Source of the DNA: Oscillospiraceae bacterium
Lineage (GTDB): Bacteria; Bacillota; Clostridia; Oscillospirales; Oscillospiraceae
NCBI GenBank assembly: GCA_910575815.1
Contig: CAJTFN010000024.1
Coordinates: 1-54,629 of the forward strand
Length of the DNA stretch: 54,629 nucleotides
Direction of reading: 5' to 3'
Under the pieces are notes generated by a model that saw only the letters and a program-made list of their open reading frames with translations, searched no databases and had not been told where the DNA came from. Shown here in pieces: positions 35,701-45,453 of the stretch. How positions within the stretch are numbered: the stretch's first letter is position 1; each line of letters opens with the position of its first letter. Made by a program: the position numbers and the translations under genes.

Positions 35701-36880
35701 GGTGCGGTATAACCCGGAGATCGTGCAGGCCACGAAAGAGGCCGCTACTGCCGCCCTGCTGCGGAAAGAGGTAAAGGACAACGCCATCGCCGCCGAAAAG
35801 GGCTTGAAGCCCTACACGTTCCTGAATGTGGAGCTGTACGACGGCACGGACGATCAGAGCAGCGGGTACATTGGCTGGTACTATGCAACGCTGGCTGTTG
35901 ACGGCAAAATCTGTACCCACATAGAAACCGGCCTGCATTTCGATATAATGGGCGGAAAAGTGAGCGATACACCCACAACAAGGGACTATTATCCGGCTGG
36001 GGCGCTGACAGATGCCGATGTTGACTATGTGTTTGACAACGTGGGCTTTTCTTCTGCTTCCGGGCTGTACTCTCTGCCGCTCCATGACGATGTACGGGAA
36101 CGGGCGGAAAAGACGCTGGCGGAACGGAACGCGGCAGAACAGGAACAGGACACCTTTTCCATCTATCAGATACGGGGCGGGCCGGAAACAAGGGATTTCC
36201 GTTTTGAGCCGTACTACCGCCTGCTGGCGACCGGGCGGACGGTTGACCCGGCGAATTATAACCTGGTATATACCGCCCCGCTTCGGGACACCGACACCCT
36301 GGAAAGCATCTACCAGAAGTTCAACACCGACCACCCCGCCGACTTCAAGGGACACAGCCTTTCCGTTTCCGATGTGGTGGTGCTTCGCCACGGCGACCGG
36401 CAGGAGGCCCATTACTGCGATGATGTGGGCTTTCGGGAAGTGCCGGAGTTTTTGCGGGAAAATCCTCTGCGTACCGCTGAACTGTCCACTGAACAGAACG
36501 AGAACATGATCGACGGCGTTCTGAACAATGCGCCGTCCCCCGGTGAAGTTGCGGCCAAGGAGGAAGCCGGGGAGCCGGTTGCCGGACAGCCGCCGCAGGC
36601 CGAGGCCCCAGAGCAGACGGCGGTTCACTACTACACCATCAACGAGGGAGCGGCCCGCCGCGCCAAGGAAGCCAACAGCTTTGACGACTACCGGCCCGGC
36701 AGCGCCACGGTGGTGGCCCACTATGCAGACTACATTGAAGAAACCTGCACCGTAGAAGTCAAAGGGCCGGATGGTTCCGTCAAGCGGTATGTGGACGAGG
36801 ACATGAAGCAGACTGTCACGCAGCACTTGATCGAGGAAATTCCAAACTTTCCGTTGGCCGGTCATGAGGACAACGTGTAG
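32747..36880 (+). CDS. Polyvalent ArdA/ArdC/YodL protein with an in-frame amber codon
   Basis: The complete frame starts at GTG 32747 (SEVFSIQLSNHTTQRDGKSG) behind AAAGGAG, but codon 32 is TAG (32840-32842) where relatives have Gln (ATAEQVRAAM). Beyond it 1345 residues are open, starting again with GTG at 32843. Domains: ArdA-like antirestriction (to about residue 210); ArdC-type N-terminal domain (KNYLTAMSKFHNYSFNNTLL) and metallopeptidase (TAIHEIAHATLHA, about 443); a repeat-containing middle region; YodL domain (SIYQIRGGPETRDFRFEPYY, about 1135-1240); DUF4316-like end. It probably protects incoming element DNA. Expression needs amber readthrough or reinitiation. Confidence 0.8.
34574..36272. 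repeat. Long inverted repeat, arm 1
   Basis: The middle and YodL part of the polyvalent gene is closely similar, in opposite orientation, to 38577-40530. Encoded segments such as DLINELCEDGYELQHGG and RFEPYYRLLATGRTVDP agree almost residue for residue; the second arm contains an extra segment of about 260 bp. Confidence 0.85.
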
Positions 36881-36976
36881 GGCTGCCCTGTCTGTCCTAT
36901 CCCGGCCTTGCTTACCCTATACCCCCAGCGCCTACCGTTTACGCAAGCGCCCCACCTCCGGCGGGCCGCTCGCGGC

Positions 36977-37025
36977 ACCTGCGGAAAAGGTGCATCCGCT
37001 CCGCGTCTGCACCTTTTCCGCAGGT
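36977..37025. repeat. 18-bp inverted repeat between convergent modules
   Basis: ACCTGCGGAAAAGGTGCA at 36977-36994 and its perfect complement at 37008-37025, 13-base loop. It lies between the stop of the plus-strand polyvalent gene and the stop of the minus-strand TTRAP gene; a bidirectional terminator is likely although T tracts are short. Confidence 0.8.
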
Positions 37026-37079
37026 CGTATTACCCATTCTGCTGCCTGTCAGCGTCTAACCTGCCGCGCCGGTTCCCTG

Positions 37080-37283
37080 TTACTCGTCCGTAAAGAGAAA
37101 GCGCATATCCTCAAAGTCGGCGTCCGTCATGGCCTCCAGCTTCCTGATCGTCTGCCGGGCCAACGCCTGCATATCCCCGTCCATATCGGGGAGGGCGGCG
37201 GTCATGCGGCCCACCGTCCTGCGCCGGTCGGCCTTGTAGTAGACGCAGACCAGGTTTTCTTCCTCAACTGTGAAATGTACCAT
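37080..37283 (-). CDS. Transposon-transfer assisting protein (TTRAP family)
   Basis: 67 residues, MVHFTVEEENLVCVYYKADR, then ALPDMDGDMQALARQTIRKL and LEAMTDADFEDMRFLF. This is the TTRAP pattern found at the end of conjugative modules in Clostridia. Function in transfer is presumed, not shown. The ATG overlaps the upstream stop by one base. Confidence 0.8.
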   Translation of the reverse strand: MVHFTVEEENLVCVYYKADRRRTVGRMTAALPDMDGDMQALARQTIRKLEAMTDADFEDMRFLFTDE

Positions 37284-37972
37284 TATCCTACCTCCAATTC
37301 CTGATTTTTCGTTTTGGCCGGGGCCTTTTTCGGGGCGGCGGCGCTCTTGGCCTCGGCAAGCTGCTTTCGGATAGAGGGCTTGCGGCCAATTTTGATCTTG
37401 AATGTGGCCGCACGGTTTTTCTGCCTGCCTTGGCGGGCGGCGGAAAGTAAGCCCCGCAAGGCGTCCTCGCTCTCTGGCTCATAGTGCCTGCTCACCACCT
37501 TGCCATGCTCCGCTACCATCCCATAGATACCGTGATCGTACTGCTCATAGGAACAGCGGGTTTCGGTTCCATCCTCAAATTTCAGGCTGACTTCCTGAAT
37601 GGGAAGCGCCTGCTGCCCCAGCTTGGCGGCGTGCTGGCGATAGTCCAGCTCATAGAGGTTTCCCATCACCTTGCCGTCCCGCAGGCCGGTGATCTCCACG
37701 GCGTAGGCCAAAATGCTGTCCCCCGTGGTGGCGTGGAACGCCCAGGTGTGGCTTGCTTGGCTCTCTTTCAGATAAACGTCACGCTCCCGGAAGCACTCGG
37801 TTCCACAGCGGCGGGACAGCCACAGCAGATGGGTGTTTTCCTCGGTGGGATGCCGCGCTGCCTCCATGAACATTTCCATGTCATAGCGGAAATCGCTCTT
37901 GTAATGCTCGGTATTCAGCTCCATCACCGCCCCCAGGGAGGCGATGATGTCCACATCCTCATATTTTCGCAA
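37283..37972 (-). CDS. Uncharacterised conjugative-element protein
   Basis: 229 residues: MRKYEDVDIIASLGAVMELN, MFMEAARHPTEENTHLLWLS, AYAVEITGLRDGKVMGNLYE, EVSLKFEDGTETRCSYEQYD, and a basic Lys/Ala-rich tail. The family is common in this position next to TTRAP but has no known function that I can name. Start ATG lies three bases after the preceding stop, so cotranslation is likely. Confidence 0.7.
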   Translation of the reverse strand: MRKYEDVDIIASLGAVMELNTEHYKSDFRYDMEMFMEAARHPTEENTHLLWLSRRCGTECFRERDVYLKESQASHTWAFHATTGDSILAYAVEITGLRDGKVMGNLYELDYRQHAAKLGQQALPIQEVSLKFEDGTETRCSYEQYDHGIYGMVAEHGKVVSRHYEPESEDALRGLLSAARQGRQKNRAATFKIKIGRKPSIRKQLAEAKSAAAPKKAPAKTKNQELEVG

Positions 37973-37975
37973 TCG

Positions 37976-38577
37976 TCACACCTCCAAATCCTGCGATTTA
38001 TCCTTGGTGGGGGCTTTCGGCTGCTGGCCCTCCTTGGCCGCTTTCAACTGCGCCCGGATGGAGGGCTTTTCCTGCGCTTGCCGGGCTTTGATCTGCAATT
38101 CGCTGGGCTTCTCCCCGGAGAGAGGCCGCAGGAACGAAATGCGGTCAACCACCCAAAAGGTGTTGTCGTTCAACTGCCGCTGCCACGCCCCGGCCTTGGG
38201 CGACCAACGGAAGCTGTTTTCTTTCAGGATGCTCCGGGTGGCCTCGTCAGGCTTGCCCTCAAAGAAAACTTGCAGGCGGTTGGCCTCCCGGTTGATCTCC
38301 ACCGTGCCGCCGTCGAACTCCCAGCCCACAAAGACATTTTCCCGCTGGCGGGTCAACTGCTCAATGCGGCTGCGTACCTGCCGGATGTTGGCGTTATTGT
38401 TGGACAACTGCCAGGGCAAAAAGGGAGGTTCCCCGCCGCCTCCGGCCATGCCGGACTGGAACGCCTCAATGCTCTTTTGGGAAAGGTGGGGACAGCCCTC
38501 TAAAGTCTTGTGCTTGCGGTAGTAGGCGTTCACCGCTTTCATCATTTCCTGCGTGGCTTCCAGCTTTTCCAGTATAC
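37976..38577 (-). pseudogene. C-terminal fragment of an FRWSP/AWQRQL-type element protein
   Basis: From about 38577 the minus strand encodes EKLEATQEMMKAVNAYYRKH, VFVGWEFDGGTVEINREANR, FRWSPKAGAWQRQLNDN, ending KAPTKDKSQDLEV. These motifs belong to the C-terminal part of large element proteins of unknown role. The N-terminal part is replaced by YodL-domain sequence in another frame: the junction is at about 38575, where VYT of the polyvalent protein meets this gene. Only a longer chimeric frame from 38641 would express it. Confidence 0.65.
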
Positions 38578-41500
38578 ACCAGGTCATAATTCGTCGGGTC
38601 AACTGTCCGCCCGGTCGCCAGCAGGCGATAATACGGCTCAAAGCGGAAATCCCGTGTTTCCGGCCCGCCCCGTATCTGATAGATGGAAAAGGTGTTGTTC
38701 AACTCCTTGTAGCGGTCGATGGTGTCCATCAGGGCGGCGGCGCGTTCCCGGAGGGCGGCGGGGGCCTGTTCGTTGTCCCGGATGCCCACGATCACCAGCT
38801 CAAAGGATGTGGGGCCAATCTCCTGCATTTCCCGGATAGTCCCGCCGATCTGATCTTCCCGGTTGGCGTAGTCTTTCATAAATTCCGGGTCATAGGCGCA
38901 CATCAGGTCGTACAGCTCGGCGGAAATGCCCTCCGGCGTCGGCTCCACGGTGGGCAGGACGGCTTGGGCCTCCCGTTCCGCCAGCGTCTTTTCTGCTCGT
39001 TCCCGCACATCGTCATGGAGAGGCAGGGAATATAAGTCGGAGGTCGAAGAAAAGCCCACGTTGTTCATCACATAGTCAACCTGATCTTCTTTCGGCGCCC
39101 CCGCTGTAAAATAATCCTCCCTTGTGGGGGTATCGCTCACCGTTCCGCTGGCGATGTCATGGGAAAGTCCCGTTTCCAGATGGGTACAGATTTTCCCGTC
39201 AACGGCCAGGGTCACATAGTACCAGCCCATGTAGCCGCCCTTGCCGTCCGCGCCGTCGTGCAGCTCCACAGTGAGAAACGTGTAGGGCTTCAAGCCCTTT
39301 TCGGCGGCGATGGTGTTGTCCTTTACCTCTTTCCGCAGCAGGGCGGCGACAGCGGCCTCTTTTGTGGCCTGAACGATCTCCGGGTTATACCGCACCAAAA
39401 AGGCGTTGACGCACTCACTTTGCACCTTGACCGTCTTGGCTTTCGGGGTACGGTAATTGCCGATAGCCATAGAAGCGCCGTTGTCAAAGCGGATGGAAAT
39501 ATCGCTTGTCCCCCGCCACTTCCCATGGCAGAGAGAGGTTTCGATCTTGCCCGTGGTACAGCCAAATGTCCGGGCGATCACATCTATCCTCTCCTGCAAG
39601 GGCAGTTTTTCATATCCCTTGGCGATCTCGACAGCCTTTTTCTCCAATTCCGTCAGAACCGGGGCGCGAGGCTCCGTCTGCTCCGGCGTGTCCGCTTTTT
39701 CAGGGACAGAACTTTCCGGCTGGGGCGTGTCGGTGGCCTGCGCCGCTTCCGGCTGGGCGGCTGGCTCGTAGCCGTTGGCGGCGTATTCCTCCACAGTCAT
39801 ACCGGCAGCGGCGGCTTCCTGTGCGATCTCGGCCTCCACCTGCTGTTTGTACTCCTGCAAATCGGCCAGGCGGGGCGGCTCCGGCAGCTGATACTGGCCC
39901 TGATTGAGAAGCGGGCGGCACTGGCGCACATAGTCCAGAACGGCGTTGAAGTAGGCGGTCTGCTCCGGCGTCAGGGTTTCCCCGGACTGTAAGGGCCGCT
40001 GGGCCTCCCGTTCCATAGCGGAGAGGTTACAGTGCAGTTTCAGATAGGGGACGAACTCGCCCAAAATCATATCCCGTTCGGCTACCTCCTGCTCCCAGCC
40101 CTCTATCCCTGTCCGCTCAATGACGCTCTTTTTCCAGCTTTCGGACTGTGCGTAATACTCATGGTAGCCTTGGATATGCTCGATCAGGGAACCGTCCCCG
40201 TCGCCAAAGTCCTGCCGCCCCTCGTAGTTGTCCGCCTTGCCGTTCATGGTGAAGTCGATGCGGAACTTGGTCTTGTCATAGCCTGGCTCGTTCTTCATGG
40301 CGTCGTCCAGGGCCTTGAACACGACATCCGCTTGGGAAAGGGGCAACTGCTCCCCATCCCGCAGGTCGGCGCTCTCGCTCCAAATGACCGTTACCAGCGG
40401 CTCGGCGTCCGGATCAAGGAGAAGCGGGGGCGCGTTTGCGATCTCACGCTCCACCCGCATTTTCACCGCAATATCCACGCCGCCGTGCTGTAACTCGTAG
40501 CCATCCTCGCACAACTCATTGATAAGGTCGGCAAGCCGGTTGTTGATGTCAACATTCGTCCTGTGATTGAACACATTCAGGCTGCCGGACACATAGAGGT
40601 CAAGGGCCTGCGCCACACGGTCGGCCTCCGGGATGTGCTGGGCGGTCAGGGCGTCGTGGAGGTCGGAGAGGACAGGCATCTTCTCCGGGGAGGGGTCTGC
40701 CAGGTAGGGCCGGTAGATCACCTGCACAGCCCGGTCGATCACCGTCTTTTCAATAGGCTCCAGGCCGTTCTTGCCGCCCATCACCAGCTCGCAGAACGAC
40801 AGCACGAAGTCGCTTTTCAGCGCCAGCGGGTTTTCGTCCTCGCTGTAATTCAGGTTGATGTCCAGCGGATTTACATAGTCCCTGCTGGTGGGGGACAGCT
40901 TGATCACCTGCCCGTGAAGCCGCTGGACAAGGGGAAAATACTCCGCCTCCGGGTCGCAGACAAAAATATCGTCCGGCGTGGTGAGGAACACGCTGACGAT
41001 CTCGGACTTGCAGGACATGGACTTGCCGCTTCCGGGCGTACCCAGCTTTAGACCGTTGGGGCAGCGTGCAAGTTTTCTGTCCAGCATAATCATGTTGTGG
41101 GTCTTGGCATTGACGCCGTAGTACATGGCCCCGCCGCCCTGAAAAAGCTCCTGCGTGACGAACGGGACAAAGATGGCGGCGCTGGACGTGGTAAGGCCCC
41201 GCTGGATGTTGATATGGTTCTGCCCCAGGGGGAGGGAGGACATAAGGCCCTGCTCCTGCTGGTCGTCCAGCCTCACCAGGGCACAGTTATATTTCTGCGC
41301 CACGCCAGCGGCCCGGAATACCTCGTTGCTCAACTTCCGCTGGGTGTCGGCCATATTCAGAACAAGAAATGTCACCATGAAAAGGCGTTCGTTCCGGGTC
41401 TGCAATTTGGACAAAAGCTGCTTGGCGTCCGTGCCGTAGGTGGCGAGGTCGGAGGGCAGGATGTCCATATCGTAGCCGGAGAGTACCGCTTTTTTCTGCT

Positions 41501-42419
41501 CCTGTATCTTCATGGCGTCCAGGTCGGTGATCTTCCGCTTTACCCGCTTGATGGCCTCGGTCTGCTCAATGGCCTGCACATGGAGGTTGACAACGATGCC
41601 GTTTTCCGTGTTGAGAAAATCCGCCAGCATTTCATCGGACAGCTCCGGGGCCAGGATTTGTAGGAAGCTCACCGCCCCATACTTGCCGCTGATGCCGAAT
41701 ACCCGGCTGTTGCCGAAGCGGAGGGAGGACGGGGCGATGAAGTCCTTGGTGGACAGCCCCGCCGTGGGAAGCCATTTCCAGTCGAAGCGGAACAATTCGC
41801 CGTCCGGGTGGAAAACACCGTGCAGCACTTCCAGCCGTTCGGCCCCGCCCAGCACACGGGCGGCGGCTCCCATCATTTTGAAGTAGCCCAGCAGGTCGGT
41901 TTCAATCCGTTCCAGCCTCGCCCGCGCCGCTTTCAGGTTGTCCGCCTCGATGGTGAACGTCAGGTACTTGGTCTTGACGATGCCGTTGTTGCCCCTCGTC
42001 AACTGCCGCTGTAAGATGCCGGTGTACTCGGCCCGGATGTCGTCGAAGTCGTCCCCCTGCGGGGCGATCTCGAAGCTGCGGGCGTACTGCGCCGGGTCTG
42101 CCCTGCGGTTGACAAAGGAGAACTGGACGTGGATAGAGGCGTCCACATAGTTATAAAGATCACACAGGTATTCAAAGGTGGCCGTGCGGTCGTCCGGCTG
42201 GGCAAGCTGGTAATTGGTATCGGAGAACCCGATGCACTTGGAGAAAGAACGCTGGTTCAGCCTGCAAACGCCGTCCTGATACATGACCTCGTAGGGGATG
42301 CTCTCTTGGGCGGTATGGGGCTTGCCGTCGCCCTTATACCTGCGGATGATAGCTTGTATCTCTCGCTTTTCGGCGCGGGACAGCTTTACCGGCCTGCCGC
42401 CGTTTTGCTTTCTGGACAA
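38466..42419 (-). CDS. VirB4/TraE transfer ATPase fused to a polyvalent protein fragment
   Basis: One open frame of 1317 residues. Residues 1 to about 630 are VirB4: MSRKQNGGRPVKLSRAEKRE, EVMYQDGVCRLNQRSFSKC, Walker A KLGTPGSGKSMSCKSE (about 458), VFVCDPEAEYFPLVQ-type region (IFVCDPEAEYFPLVQRL), up to NVFNHRTNVDINNR. There it switches in frame to DLINELCEDGYELQHGG and follows the polyvalent protein through its YodL domain to VYT, then runs out of frame (GLSPPFPKEH). Walker B and the C-terminus of VirB4 are lost. Probably inactive as a transfer motor; whether the fusion protein is made is unknown. Confidence 0.8.
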   Translation of the reverse strand: MSRKQNGGRPVKLSRAEKREIQAIIRRYKGDGKPHTAQESIPYEVMYQDGVCRLNQRSFSKCIGFSDTNYQLAQPDDRTATFEYLCDLYNYVDASIHVQFSFVNRRADPAQYARSFEIAPQGDDFDDIRAEYTGILQRQLTRGNNGIVKTKYLTFTIEADNLKAARARLERIETDLLGYFKMMGAAARVLGGAERLEVLHGVFHPDGELFRFDWKWLPTAGLSTKDFIAPSSLRFGNSRVFGISGKYGAVSFLQILAPELSDEMLADFLNTENGIVVNLHVQAIEQTEAIKRVKRKITDLDAMKIQEQKKAVLSGYDMDILPSDLATYGTDAKQLLSKLQTRNERLFMVTFLVLNMADTQRKLSNEVFRAAGVAQKYNCALVRLDDQQEQGLMSSLPLGQNHINIQRGLTTSSAAIFVPFVTQELFQGGGAMYYGVNAKTHNMIMLDRKLARCPNGLKLGTPGSGKSMSCKSEIVSVFLTTPDDIFVCDPEAEYFPLVQRLHGQVIKLSPTSRDYVNPLDINLNYSEDENPLALKSDFVLSFCELVMGGKNGLEPIEKTVIDRAVQVIYRPYLADPSPEKMPVLSDLHDALTAQHIPEADRVAQALDLYVSGSLNVFNHRTNVDINNRLADLINELCEDGYELQHGGVDIAVKMRVEREIANAPPLLLDPDAEPLVTVIWSESADLRDGEQLPLSQADVVFKALDDAMKNEPGYDKTKFRIDFTMNGKADNYEGRQDFGDGDGSLIEHIQGYHEYYAQSESWKKSVIERTGIEGWEQEVAERDMILGEFVPYLKLHCNLSAMEREAQRPLQSGETLTPEQTAYFNAVLDYVRQCRPLLNQGQYQLPEPPRLADLQEYKQQVEAEIAQEAAAAGMTVEEYAANGYEPAAQPEAAQATDTPQPESSVPEKADTPEQTEPRAPVLTELEKKAVEIAKGYEKLPLQERIDVIARTFGCTTGKIETSLCHGKWRGTSDISIRFDNGASMAIGNYRTPKAKTVKVQSECVNAFLVRYNPEIVQATKEAAVAALLRKEVKDNTIAAEKGLKPYTFLTVELHDGADGKGGYMGWYYVTLAVDGKICTHLETGLSHDIASGTVSDTPTREDYFTAGAPKEDQVDYVMNNVGFSSTSDLYSLPLHDDVRERAEKTLAEREAQAVLPTVEPTPEGISAELYDLMCAYDPEFMKDYANREDQIGGTIREMQEIGPTSFELVIVGIRDNEQAPAALRERAAALMDTIDRYKELNNTFSIYQIRGGPETRDFRFEPYYRLLATGRTVDPTNYDLVYTGKAGSHAGNDESGERLLPQAQDFRGLSPPFPKEH
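38577..40530. repeat. Long inverted repeat, arm 2
   Basis: Inverted counterpart of 34574-36272. It carries an additional segment (about 38700-38960, encoding YDLMCAYDPEFMKDYANRED) that is absent from arm 1. The arms flank about 2.3 kb. Confidence 0.85.
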
Positions 42420-42771
42420 CCGCTTTCACCTCCGTTTCCATTTGACGCTGCCGCTCCAACACGGCGTAAAGGTTATTGGTCTGATAGGGCCGCACCTTGG
42501 GCATGATGAAGCGGTTTCGGACGATCTGCCCGATCACCACCTCCAACGGCTGGCCGTGCTTCTCATACAGTCCGAACAACAGGCCGGGGAGCATGGCGAA
42601 GATCATCACCAGGGCGGCGGCGCTGGCGGGGACGCTGCCCCGGAGCATAAAAAAGAGCGGCAAGCCCATCAGGAGCGCCGCGCCGAAGCATACGATCTGC
42701 CGTTTCGTCAGGCCGAACAGCATTTTGCTTTTTACATGGGTCAAGTCCTTGGGAACGGACACATAGGCCAT
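42334..42771 (-). CDS. PrgI family transfer protein
   Basis: 145 residues: MAYVSVPKDLTHVKSKMLFG, two membrane spans (RQIVCFGAALLMGLPLFFML and AAALVMIFAMLPGLLFGLY) and a cytoplasmic basic tail. PrgI proteins precede VirB4 in Gram-positive type IV secretion modules and are thought to anchor the complex. The end overlaps the VirB4 start by 86 bp, as is usual for these elements. Downstream VirB4 is truncated. Confidence 0.88.
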   Translation of the reverse strand: MAYVSVPKDLTHVKSKMLFGLTKRQIVCFGAALLMGLPLFFMLRGSVPASAAALVMIFAMLPGLLFGLYEKHGQPLEVVIGQIVRNRFIMPKVRPYQTNNLYAVLERQRQMETEVKAVVQKAKRRQAGKAVPRRKARDTSYHPQV

Positions 42772-42807
42772 AGGTCAATTCCTCCTTTCCTGACTGTAAA
42801 GTGTACG

Positions 42808-42937
42808 TTCCTGTAAAGGGATTTGGACTCTTAAAAATTCTTGTCAAAGTATTGAAACTATGCGATTTATATGGTATTCTTACTTTATCTAAAAGGCAAG
42901 GCCGATTTACAAAAAAGTACACATTCTTGTAAAAAAG
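42808..42937. repeat. Three TTCYTGT(C)AAA repeats next to the resolvase gene
   Basis: TTCCTGTAAAG at 42808-42818, TTCTTGTCAAAG at 42838-42849 and TTCTTGTAAAA at 42924-42934 are direct repeats; the outer two share a longer AGTRYACRTTCYTGTAAA context. Spacing beside a resolvase suggests binding or crossover sites. Confidence 0.5.
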
Positions 42938-42942
42938 CCCCC

Positions 42943-43772
<830 letters not shown>

Positions 43773-44440
43773 ATTCATCCTCCTTCAAATTGAAATATTT
43801 TGGTATTCGCCCGTCAGTGTATCCTGTTTTCAAAACAGCGGATATGATGCGCTGGCGGGTGCGATTGATTGATGTGCGTCCATCCGACAGAGCCGCCTCC
43901 TGTGAAGCCCTGTCCACGGGAACGTACTTCGCATTTCACGGTTTGGCGGAACTTCATACTGAACCGTGAAAACTCAAACGGAACTGCGTACTGTGTTCGC
44001 TGCTGGGCGCGTCGCTGTTTCGTATGGATTGCAGTACAAAAAGTTTCGTTTGTTCGCTGTTTTCACATGGATTGAAAGCAAACCTTGATTTTAAGGCTGA
44101 TTCTGCTGCCGTTCTCCCCGAAAGCCGTTCCTGCCCCCATTTGCGGCGGCGTGCGGTCCCCTCTGGTGCGCTTGTGCCTTGCGGCAGTCGCGGCGCACTT
44201 CGCCGGGGGACATATCCCATTCGGACGGTCATGCACTTGTCAATGTTCAAGTCTCTACCAGACGCTTAAAATTATAGCGGTTTTATGCCCCTTTTCCCGT
44301 ATATCCAAGAGGTAGGAAATCGGCCCTAAAACGGGCAAATTTCCACGCTCTTGGAAATGCCGCCTTTCTTCGACAGAATATTGCCGGAAACTGTTGTAAA
44401 ATGACGAACGAGACGGTATGATTGCAGGGGAGGGAATGAT
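43773..44440. other. Non-coding region upstream of the HTH regulator
   Basis: No gene is supported in these 668 bases. A 10-bp inverted repeat TTTCACGGTT/AACCGTGAAA lies at 43934-43971. The rest is of mixed composition without recognisable motifs. Confidence 0.5.
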
Positions 44441-45292
44441 ATGGATGACGCAAAATAGATCATGCACGAGCGTTTTTGGGAATTGCGGAAGGATTGGAAG
44501 CTGACGCTGGAACAGCTTGAGAAACAGACCGGCATTTCAAAATCCGCGCTGGGCAGCTATGAAGCAGAAGGCACAAAAGACATCAGCCACTGGGCTGTTG
44601 TCAGACTGGCGGAGTTCTATGGTGTGACTACAGACTACCTGCTGGGCTTGTCAGTTATGAAAAATCACCCAAACGCAGATTTGAATGATCTGCGTTTGAG
44701 TGATGAAATGATCGAGTTATTGAAAAGCGGCAGGATAAACAACCGGTTGCTCTGTGAGCTTGCCGCCCACGGTGACTTCCGGCGGTTTATGCTTGACCTG
44801 GAAATATATGTTGACCGGATTATTGCCAGTATGCGCATCCGCAATAACAACACAGTTCTCAAAACCGAGCGCAAAGTATTGATGGAACGTGCGGGGCTGG
44901 ATGACAATGATTTGAATATGCGCACGTTGGAGTTGGCCCAGATAGATGAGGACAATTATTTCGCTTATACGATTTTTGAGGATTTGCGACCCATCATTCG
45001 GGATATTCGAGAGGCGCACAAGTCCGATGTTACCACCGCTGACGCTGATACGGAGTCACCGGCAGAGAAAGCAGTACATCAACTGGAAGCGGCTCTCAAC
45101 TGTGAAGGGAGTAAGGAGGAAAAGATAGTAAGAGCACTCCTGTCGCAGCTTGAGATTGACTATGATACATTGACGAAAGAAGAATTTGTGACTTTGATAG
45201 GAATTCTGAACAAGTCCGAGCACATGAAGAAGCATATCAGCAGGCGGGGCAAGGTTCCTCCACCGCAGAGGCGGAAACGAAAAAAGCGATAA
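44441..45292 (+). CDS. XRE-type HTH regulator with an amber codon near its start
   Basis: DNA-binding domain ERFWELRKDWKLTLEQLEKQ, TGISKSALGSYEAEGTKDIS, AEFYGVTTDYLLGLS: a classic lambda-repressor-type HTH (residues about 10-75), followed by about 200 mainly helical residues and a basic C-terminus. The good ribosome site GGAGGG precedes ATG at 44441 (M-D-D-A-K), but codon 6 is TAG (44456-44458) before ATC-ATG-CAC. A start at ATG 44462 has no ribosome site. So the natural start is probably at 44441 with Gln expected at the amber. It may control element genes. A strong terminator follows. Confidence 0.75.
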
Positions 45293-45315
45293 AACAGGCG
45301 GCTAAATGTAAAAAG

Positions 45316-45356
45316 AGGGCGGAGAATGGAAATTTATCCATTCTCCGCCCTTTTTT
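45316..45356 (+). terminator. Terminator of the HTH regulator gene
   Basis: AGGGCGGAGAATGGA and its complement (15 bp) with a 6-base loop, followed by TTTTTT. Confidence 0.92.
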
Positions 45357-45434
45357 GTTCGCCCAATCCTGCCTGACAGATGCCGTGAATGTAATTTTCT
45401 CAGATTACTGTTTTACGGACACCTACCTAACAGA

Positions 45435-45448
45435 CGGCAGGCCCTTTT
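45435..45448. terminator. Right half of the split bidirectional terminator
   Basis: CGGCAGGC followed by CCTTTT, complementary to GCCTGCCG at 20664-20671 after leuB. It lies just after the stop of the minus-strand gene at 45454. Confidence 0.6.
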
Positions 45449-45453
45449 AAAAG

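Noticed and set aside
35213..36865. 550-codon antisense frame in the polyvalent gene
   Set aside because: Opposite strand of a clearly coding YodL-containing region; no ribosome site or motifs.
32747..36880. Global reassignment of TAG to Gln in this genome
   Set aside because: rlmD, pgeF, alr and others end normally at TAG, so recoding throughout is not supported; only local suppression remains possible.
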